This document shows, piece by piece, positions 22,592 to 27,237 of a stretch of DNA of 27,237 nucleotides. Source of the DNA: Tissierella_B sp964485455 (lineage in GTDB: Bacteria > Bacillota > Clostridia > Tissierellales > Tissierellaceae); assembly GCA_964485455.1 (NCBI GenBank), contig CAZAJU010000018.1, positions 1 to 27,237 of the forward strand. Direction: 5' to 3'. A model generated the notes under the pieces. It was not told the DNA's origin and made no database searches. It worked only from the letters and a program-made list of their open reading frames with translations. Every line of letters begins with the position of its first letter. The first letter of the stretch is position 1. The translations under genes were made by a program, and so were the position numbers.

Positions 22592-23669
22592 AGTCTACAT
22601 CCTTAATAAAAGCCTTGTATTTCTTATGAATACCATCAGCCCACTTTTCTCCTAAGGCTAAGGAACTTTGATTATTTGCCAGTACCCATCCAGACTCAAA
22701 AGATTTATATCTATCCTTAGCACAATTATAGCAGTAATCAAATAAGCTTATAATTGCGCCTTTATTCTGTTCTGAAGGTATTACACCAATCTCTACAATT
22801 TTAAAGGTACTCATTATATGGGGTTTTAATTTAGCTTTTATTACTGTCTTAAGTCCCAAGCTTTCATCCGGCTTCATAAGAGTATGAAAATCAGGATACC
22901 ACAGCATAAATCCTACGGGTATTCCTTTTCTTTCAACGAACAATAGATTTTCCGGTCTTAATAGATATTTAAATTCCTTAAATAGTTCTAGGTCCTCCTC
23001 TGCCACCCTTTGATAGTAGAACAAATGATTTTTAAAGGCTTCATTGTTAAGTTTAGTATAAATACTTGCCTCTTCCTCCAGATTCTTAAAATCAACTTCA
23101 CGAACTGTATATATCTGATTTAACCTGATTCTCAATCTATCATTAATTAACGGCTTCATTTCCTTCATATTACTCCTAAAGCTTACCATATCTATGGGCT
23201 TAAAGCCTGCGCCTTCAAATAAGGAATTATAGAACTCAGGGTTATGAGGAGTACCAAAGCTTTGGTAGGAATCATAATCTCCTGCTAAAAACCCAAGTCC
23301 ATAGTTTACGTGGATATTAAGGCTTCCTGTAAGCTTAGTTGCACCCTTTTTTCTTGCCATATCATTTGCACTATGTAAAATCATTTGAAAAGCAGATGGA
23401 TTGTCTTTTAGAGCTTCAAAAAATCCAATCTGAATACAATCAGGCATCCTATGAGCAAAGGCAAGGATGCAAATCATTATAACCTCTCCACCATCTTCAA
23501 CCATTAGTGGCTCTAAATCCACAGATTTGCACATTATGCTCTTTCCATAGAGAAGTCCTTTAACTAGTGAAGACATGGAATTTCGTTTCAGGGGATTATT
23601 TAAGTATCTATCTTCAAAAAATTTAACAAATTTCTTTTTATTGGAATTATCTACTTTGACTAATTTCAT
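22578..23669 (-). CDS. YghO-like GNAT-fold protein
   Basis: A 363-aa protein resembling the GNAT-like YghO family. The diagnostic middle segment contains NPSAFQMILHSANDMARKKG, then LTGSLNIHVNYGLGFLAGDY and HNPEFYNSLFEGAGF, which in relatives reads like RGPFN-x-S-x-N-x-E-x-G. A second GNAT-like region covers 230-350 (VEIGVIPSEQNKGAIISLFDY, an acetyl-CoA-loop-like stretch, then GWVLANNQSSL). A longer frame opens at 23735, but the predicted -10 (23724-23729) lies within it. GAAGGAG lies just before the ATG at 23669, so that start is used. It is the first gene of the radical SAM operon. The YghO family's reaction is not established. Confidence 0.65.
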   Translation of the reverse strand: MKLVKVDNSNKKKFVKFFEDRYLNNPLKRNSMSSLVKGLLYGKSIMCKSVDLEPLMVEDGGEVIMICILAFAHRMPDCIQIGFFEALKDNPSAFQMILHSANDMARKKGATKLTGSLNIHVNYGLGFLAGDYDSYQSFGTPHNPEFYNSLFEGAGFKPIDMVSFRSNMKEMKPLINDRLRIRLNQIYTVREVDFKNLEEEASIYTKLNNEAFKNHLFYYQRVAEEDLELFKEFKYLLRPENLLFVERKGIPVGFMLWYPDFHTLMKPDESLGLKTVIKAKLKPHIMSTFKIVEIGVIPSEQNKGAIISLFDYCYNCAKDRYKSFESGWVLANNQSSLALGEKWADGIHKKYKAFIKDVDYEGI

Positions 23670-23723
23670 CGCTGCTCCTTCACACTCTGTCTTTACTAAT
23701 GTGGTGATTTTATTAATAGTTTT

Positions 23724-23753
23724 ATTATAACACATCCCACATTATCCGACCAA
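23724..23753 (-). promoter_or_regulatory. promoter of the acyltransferase/radical SAM operon
   Basis: On the minus strand an extended -10 TGTTATAAT (hexamer 23729-23724) has TTGGTC (23753-23748) 18 bp upstream. The start codon follows about 55 nt later. It would serve the gene chain 23669 to 17008 and perhaps uppP. Confidence 0.55.
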
Positions 23754-23896
23754 AATCTAATTCAGAATATTACGGATGGTGTAAGGTTCTTATCTACTCT
23801 ATTTACAAAATGGCAATATATAGCATACCGGCCTAGTATATTATCCCTTCTTTATTCTAAAAATAATACTATTAGAAAATTGTTGGAGGAATTAAT

Positions 23897-24775
23897 ATGA
23901 CTAAAAAATTTATCCTTATACTTCTTTGTACTATCTTACTTTTAATGAATTCAATATCCTATGCTGATAAGGTTGAATTTATCTTAAGTAGTCCGAAGGA
24001 TAGTTATGATATCCCTGATATATCAGGTCCTATAGATGATATGCCTTGGATAAATGATAAGGACTTTATAAAGGCAAAAGAAAAACATAGTACCCCAATT
24101 TTAATGGCTGGATTTTGTGCTGTCCTTAAGAACCCTCTCCCAGGAGAGGAACACAATGTAGGAATTGCTGCTCAAAGCGTAAAGGGCCAAGTTATTAAGC
24201 CAGGTGATATATTCTCACAAAATAAAAGGATTGGTCCATATACTGGACCCAGAGGATATAAAACAGGTTCATCTTATACTGGAGGAAATATAGTCATGAC
24301 TGAAGGCGGAGGTGTTTGTAAGATTGCCACTTCCCTCTATAATCTTTCTGTATTGTCAGACTTGGAGATTATAGAAAGGCACTACCACTCCATGCCTATA
24401 AATTATGTACCCTATGGTCAAGATGCCACCGTTGCCTATGGGGTAAAGGACTTTAGGTTCAAGAATACTAGTGACGGAAATATTCTAATATGGTCCAAAT
24501 TAATAGGTCATAGATTATATATGGGTTTTTACGGAAATAGCTACTCCCCAATAGTAACATGGAGTCATGTTATTAAAGATGTAGTAAAGCCATCAGTTAA
24601 ATACATCAAAAATGAAACTCTTTCACCTGGAGAAATGAAAACCAAGATTAAAGGATTAGATGGTGCCAATGTAGAATCTACTGTATCCATTATATATAGG
24701 GATGGCACTCAGAAGATAAAAAAGATGAGCTCTAGCAATTATCTCCCATTACCAGAGCTAATTGAAATGAATTAA
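23897..24775 (+). CDS. secreted VanW-family protein
   Basis: A 292-aa exported protein. Residues 1-23 form a signal peptide (KK, a leucine-rich core, then ISYA before DKV). The VanW domain covers about 65-215 with its typical segments PGDIFSQNKRIGPYTGPRGYK, GGGVCKIATSLYNL, ERHYHSM and FRFKNTSDGNILI. The C-terminal 50 residues (SPGEMKTKIKGLDGANVES) look like a small beta domain of the G5-like kind often attached to VanW. VanW is common in spore-forming Clostridia and is associated with the cell envelope, and its molecular role is unknown. TTGGAGG precedes the ATG. No vancomycin-resistance genes are nearby. Confidence 0.85.
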   Translation: MTKKFILILLCTILLLMNSISYADKVEFILSSPKDSYDIPDISGPIDDMPWINDKDFIKAKEKHSTPILMAGFCAVLKNPLPGEEHNVGIAAQSVKGQVIKPGDIFSQNKRIGPYTGPRGYKTGSSYTGGNIVMTEGGGVCKIATSLYNLSVLSDLEIIERHYHSMPINYVPYGQDATVAYGVKDFRFKNTSDGNILIWSKLIGHRLYMGFYGNSYSPIVTWSHVIKDVVKPSVKYIKNETLSPGEMKTKIKGLDGANVESTVSIIYRDGTQKIKKMSSSNYLPLPELIEMN

Positions 24776-24879
24776 TGAAAATAAAAAATAAATAATAAAA
24801 ATAAATAATTCATACTCATCATTTATGGGTATAAATAATTAAGAATAATAGATTATGTTATATTCGAGGAGGAATAATA

Positions 24880-25080
24880 ATGACTGAGGAAAAGAAAATT
24901 TCTGAAGATAAAAAGATAGAAGGAACTTTCAAACAAAATAGAGAACCTAAGTTAGAAGATACAGCAACAGATATATATTACAAGACTGAAAAGAAACTTC
25001 CAGATTCTAATGTAGCTATACCAACTGAAGATTCCGTAGAAGAAGCTAAGCAATGGGTAGATGATGAAAATAGAATGTAG
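24880..25080 (+). CDS. DUF3787-like small protein (possible spore surface protein)
   Basis: A 66-aa soluble, highly charged protein. The C-terminal pattern SNVAIPTEDSVEEAKQWVDD matches my memory of the DUF3787 consensus (V-x-IPSE-x-x-V-x-x-AKDWV), a family of short proteins of Clostridia, some reported on the spore surface. GAGGAGG lies nine bases before the ATG. A strong terminator follows three bases after the stop. It is probably a single-gene unit. I cannot see a clear sporulation sigma-factor promoter. Confidence 0.6.
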   Translation: MTEEKKISEDKKIEGTFKQNREPKLEDTATDIYYKTEKKLPDSNVAIPTEDSVEEAKQWVDDENRM

Positions 25081-25083
25081 ATA

Positions 25084-25101
25084 AATAGCCTTCGGGCTAT
25101 T
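25084..25101 (+). terminator. terminator of the DUF3787-like gene
   Basis: AATAGCC-TTCG-GGCTATT with a stable UUCG loop, followed by TTTTTCTTTTTTG. Confidence 0.9.
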
Positions 25102-25209
25102 TTTTCTTTTTTGTTTTAAAGGTATTGATGTTAAGATGAACCTCCTTATTATAGAAAAGCTTTAGAGTCCTGCAAGGAGTTTCATTAAAGCTTGAGATAG
25201 ATATTCTTA

Positions 25210-25238
25210 TTGACTACGAACTTTTGTTCTGCTATTAT
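25210..25238 (+). promoter_or_regulatory. SOS-controlled promoter of the Y-family polymerase gene
   Basis: TTGACT (25210-25215) and TATTAT (25233-25238) are 17 bp apart, with TATAAT overlapping at 25236. A LexA box fills the spacer. Confidence 0.6.
25217..25230. promoter_or_regulatory. LexA (SOS) box
   Basis: CGAACTTTTGTTCT matches the Gram-positive LexA consensus CGAAC-N4-GTTCG except at the last base. It lies between the -35 and -10 elements, so bound LexA would block the promoter. Confidence 0.7.
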
Positions 25239-25303
25239 AATAGTAAACAGATGTTCTATTCTTTTGAATAAAACAAGTTCATTGTCCTATTGGAGGTAAG
25301 AAT

Positions 25304-26542
25304 ATGAACCGTATAATATTTCATATAGATGCAAATTCAGCTTATCTATCTTGGGAGGCTGTTTACAGGCTTCAGCATGGAGCTGAAATAGACCTTCGAG
25401 AAGTACCCTCCATAGTAGGCGGAGATCAGGAAAAGAGACATGGAATAGTACTTGCTAAATCAATACCTGCTAAAAAATATAATATAATCACGGGAGAAAG
25501 CGTCCACTCTGCTTTTCAGAAGTGTCCGGATTTAGTTATGGTTCCTCCCAACTACGAAAGATATATAAATGCCAGCAATGCTATGGTGGATATACTAAAT
25601 CAGTATTCACCCTATATACAGAGGTACTCAATAGATGAATGCTTTATGGACTATAGCAATATGAAAAAGAATTATATGGAAACAGCCTATGAAATCAAGG
25701 ATAGAATCAAGAAGGAACTAGGCTTTACAGTTAATATAGGTATTGGACCCAATAAACTATTGGCAAAGGTAGCTTCTGACTTTAAAAAACCCGATATGGT
25801 TCACACTCTTTTTACATATGAAATTTCAGAGAAGATGTGGCCCTTACCTGTTGAGGACTTATTTATGGTAGGCTCCAGAACCAAGTCCAAGCTAAATGCA
25901 AGAGGTATATTCACCATAGGTGAGCTGGCCAAGCTGGATAAGGATTATATCTCTTCCTGGCTTAAAAAACCAGGGCTGCTTATATGGAACTATGCCAACG
26001 GAGTAGATAACTCCCAGGTAAAAAAAGGCTCTATCCCAATTAAATCCGTTGGTAATTCCACTACCATTGCCTTTGATGTTAATACTAAATCCGAAGCATA
26101 TAAGGTAATCCTAGGACTATCTGAAATGGTCGGCATGAGGGTAAGGGACTTAGACAAATGTGGAAGTGTAATATCTCTTGGCCTGAAAAATGATCATTTT
26201 TATCATTATTCACATCAGAGAAGGCTTGATATCCCTACTTCTTCTACCAATAAAATATATAGAACAGGAAAATTACTTTTAGATGAGATGTGGAGTGGTG
26301 AACCATTAAGGCATATTTCCCTAAGTCTTTCTGACCTTTACTCAAATGAGTTTTTCCAACTATCCCTAATGGAGAACTATAGCAAAAAAGAAGAACTTTT
26401 AGATAAAGCTATAGATAAGCTAAGGGTCAAATATGGATACCAATCCGTTATAAGATCTTGCTTCCTACACTCCGGCATAAATCCCATTATTGGTGGAGTA
26501 GTAATGGAAGAGGAATACCCTATGATGTCCAGTCAATTATAA
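25304..26542 (+). CDS. Y-family DNA polymerase (DinB/UmuC-like)
   Basis: A 412-aa translesion polymerase with the family layout: palm with catalytic Asp9 (FHIDANSAY) and Asp111-Glu112 (YSIDECFMD), fingers (GIVLAKSIPAKKYNIITGES), a thumb with helix-hairpin-helix (LPVEDLFMVGSRTKSKLNARGI), and a little finger domain from about residue 240 (KSVGNSTTIAFDVN). It copies damaged DNA in the cytoplasm. The LexA box in the promoter predicts induction by DNA damage. No beta-clamp motif is obvious at the C-terminus. The Clostridial form fits better than classical DinB in length and context, so I give no gene symbol. The 87-aa gene downstream may be its partner. Confidence 0.9.
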   Translation: MNRIIFHIDANSAYLSWEAVYRLQHGAEIDLREVPSIVGGDQEKRHGIVLAKSIPAKKYNIITGESVHSAFQKCPDLVMVPPNYERYINASNAMVDILNQYSPYIQRYSIDECFMDYSNMKKNYMETAYEIKDRIKKELGFTVNIGIGPNKLLAKVASDFKKPDMVHTLFTYEISEKMWPLPVEDLFMVGSRTKSKLNARGIFTIGELAKLDKDYISSWLKKPGLLIWNYANGVDNSQVKKGSIPIKSVGNSTTIAFDVNTKSEAYKVILGLSEMVGMRVRDLDKCGSVISLGLKNDHFYHYSHQRRLDIPTSSTNKIYRTGKLLLDEMWSGEPLRHISLSLSDLYSNEFFQLSLMENYSKKEELLDKAIDKLRVKYGYQSVIRSCFLHSGINPIIGGVVMEEEYPMMSSQL

Positions 26543-26646
26543 CTAGGCTAAATATCCCTCATACCCTTGCAATATTGTAGAATAATTGCTATGAAATTAC
26601 CTCTGTTATTTATATTTACTCTTTTTATTTAAAGTGAGGTGTTATT

Positions 26647-26910
26647 ATGAAAGTATTGATGAAACCTATAGAGATGATTGCCTGGTTTAACAAAGACAAT
26701 TACCCTGTTCCATTAAGGTATAGAATTACTTCTGAAGATTCTACAGAAACCGTTATTAGAGTTGATAAAGTCTTTTTTAGGGAAGAAGAGAAGCTTGCTG
26801 GAAATAGAATGGTCATATATAGATGTGAAGCTACTATCAATCAGATTCAAAGAATATTTGAGCTGAAGTACGAAATTTCAACATGTAAATGGTATTTGTA
26901 TAAGATGTAA
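26647..26910 (+). CDS. conserved hypothetical protein next to Y-family polymerase
   Basis: An 87-aa basic/aromatic protein without signal peptide or membrane helix. I do not recognise a Pfam family with certainty. Its beta-rich pattern (PVPLRYRITSED, VIRVDKVFFREEEKLAGNRM, VIYRCEATI, ELKYEISTCKWYLYKM) suggests a small barrel. In clostridial genomes small proteins of this kind tend to sit directly behind Y-family polymerases, so a helper role in translesion synthesis is inferred. The spacer of 104 bp from the polymerase has no LexA box or terminator visible, so co-transcription from the SOS promoter is plausible. GAGGTG precedes the ATG. Confidence 0.65.
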   Translation: MKVLMKPIEMIAWFNKDNYPVPLRYRITSEDSTETVIRVDKVFFREEEKLAGNRMVIYRCEATINQIQRIFELKYEISTCKWYLYKM

Positions 26911-27000
26911 TCCAGATTAACTAAATTTAAAATTAAATAAGAATTAATAAAATTCATTAATAAATCCATACTATTATTAAGAACTAGAAAGGATGATAGT

Positions 27001-27237
27001 ATGGAAAATAAAAGAGCAATTGAAGAAATAATAAATCAAGCTAAAAGAATTGAGGAGAACAATTTCTCCAACTTGGAATATACTACTAGTATCGGCATGT
27101 TGTTAAATTCAAATGACTTAGCCCAACCAAAGGACTATGAGCTTTCTAAGAAATTTAACAAATTAAATAAAAGAATAGAAGATATTAACAAGCTAACCTC
27201 TGATTTGTTAGATGACCTAAGTAGCAGACATAATTAG
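27001..27237 (+). CDS. short coiled-coil hypothetical protein
   Basis: A 78-aa soluble, Asn/Lys/Glu-rich protein whose stop codon is the last codon of the window. Residues 1-25 and 45-75 are predicted helices with heptad-like leucines/isoleucines (FNKLNKRIEDINKLTSDLLDDL). I do not recognise it. AAAGGATG precedes the ATG by about six bases. It may form a dimer or bind a partner. Confidence 0.6.
   Translation: MENKRAIEEIINQAKRIEENNFSNLEYTTSIGMLLNSNDLAQPKDYELSKKFNKLNKRIEDINKLTSDLLDDLSSRHN

Noticed and set aside
23670..23735. N-terminal extension of the YghO-like protein by 22 residues
   Set aside because: The predicted -10 element lies inside this stretch and a good ribosome binding site precedes the ATG at 23669.
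23897..24775. Vancomycin resistance gene vanW
   Set aside because: VanW-family proteins are widespread in Clostridia without resistance; no vanA/B ligase, vanH, vanX or vanRS genes are present.

Overview
The window is AT-rich DNA from a low-GC Gram-positive anaerobe, most likely a member of the Clostridia (Tissierellales-like). The evidence is the A/T-rich third codon positions, strong AGGAGG-type ribosome binding sites, TTG starts, a Firmicutes-type LexA box, a VanW-family protein, a DUF3787-like small protein of the kind found in spore formers, and anaerobic metabolism rich in cobalamin-type radical SAM enzymes. It is draft sequence: a run of exactly 100 N at 8168-8267 joins two contigs. 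No rRNA, tRNA or CRISPR array was seen.

Region 1 (1-8167) is a peptidase/amidohydrolase uptake module. Two MFS transporters of the oxalate/formate-antiporter-like type flank two tandem M20D (AbgB-like) amidohydrolase genes. A regulator of unfamiliar architecture is read divergently from the hydrolases. The 232-bp divergent spacer holds a good sigma-A promoter for the hydrolases, an extended -10 promoter for the regulator, and an inverted repeat between them. The two hydrolase genes share about 834 bp without a visible mismatch, but their ends differ strongly, which is the signature of recent gene conversion (or of an assembly collapse). A small HD-domain hydrolase resembling alarmone hydrolases sits between the regulator and the second MFS gene.

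Region 2 (8268-14328) has a lone thioredoxin-reductase-like flavoprotein with an altered NADPH motif and a decayed LacI-type fragment. It is followed by an operon with an SsuABC/TauABC-type ABC importer (ATPase, lipoprotein, permease) and the two halves of an AtuA-type protein (a DUF1446 domain and a separate small C-terminal domain). This looks like a transport-plus-catabolism unit for an unknown small acid.

Region 3 (14340-15001) is a graveyard of two oppositely oriented IS3-family transposase fragments around a perfect 16-bp palindrome.

Region 4 (15007-23753, all minus strand) starts, in transcription order, with a promoter at 23724-23753. It then runs through a YghO-like acyltransferase-fold protein, a FemAB/BioF2-like acyltransferase, a B12-binding radical SAM enzyme, a class I methyltransferase, a second paralogous B12 radical SAM enzyme, a third B12 radical SAM enzyme, undecaprenyl-diphosphatase UppP and an EamA-family exporter. 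The first five genes overlap or nearly touch. This is the best candidate for an undescribed pathway: two acyl/aminoacyl transferases, three C-alkylating or rearranging radical SAM enzymes and a methyltransferase acting together on an unknown, possibly lipid-linked, substrate.

Region 5 (23897-27237, plus strand) has a secreted VanW-family protein, a DUF3787-like protein with a strong terminator, a Y-family DNA polymerase with a LexA box placed between its -35 and -10 elements, a small conserved partner gene, and a short coiled-coil protein that ends at the last base of the window.
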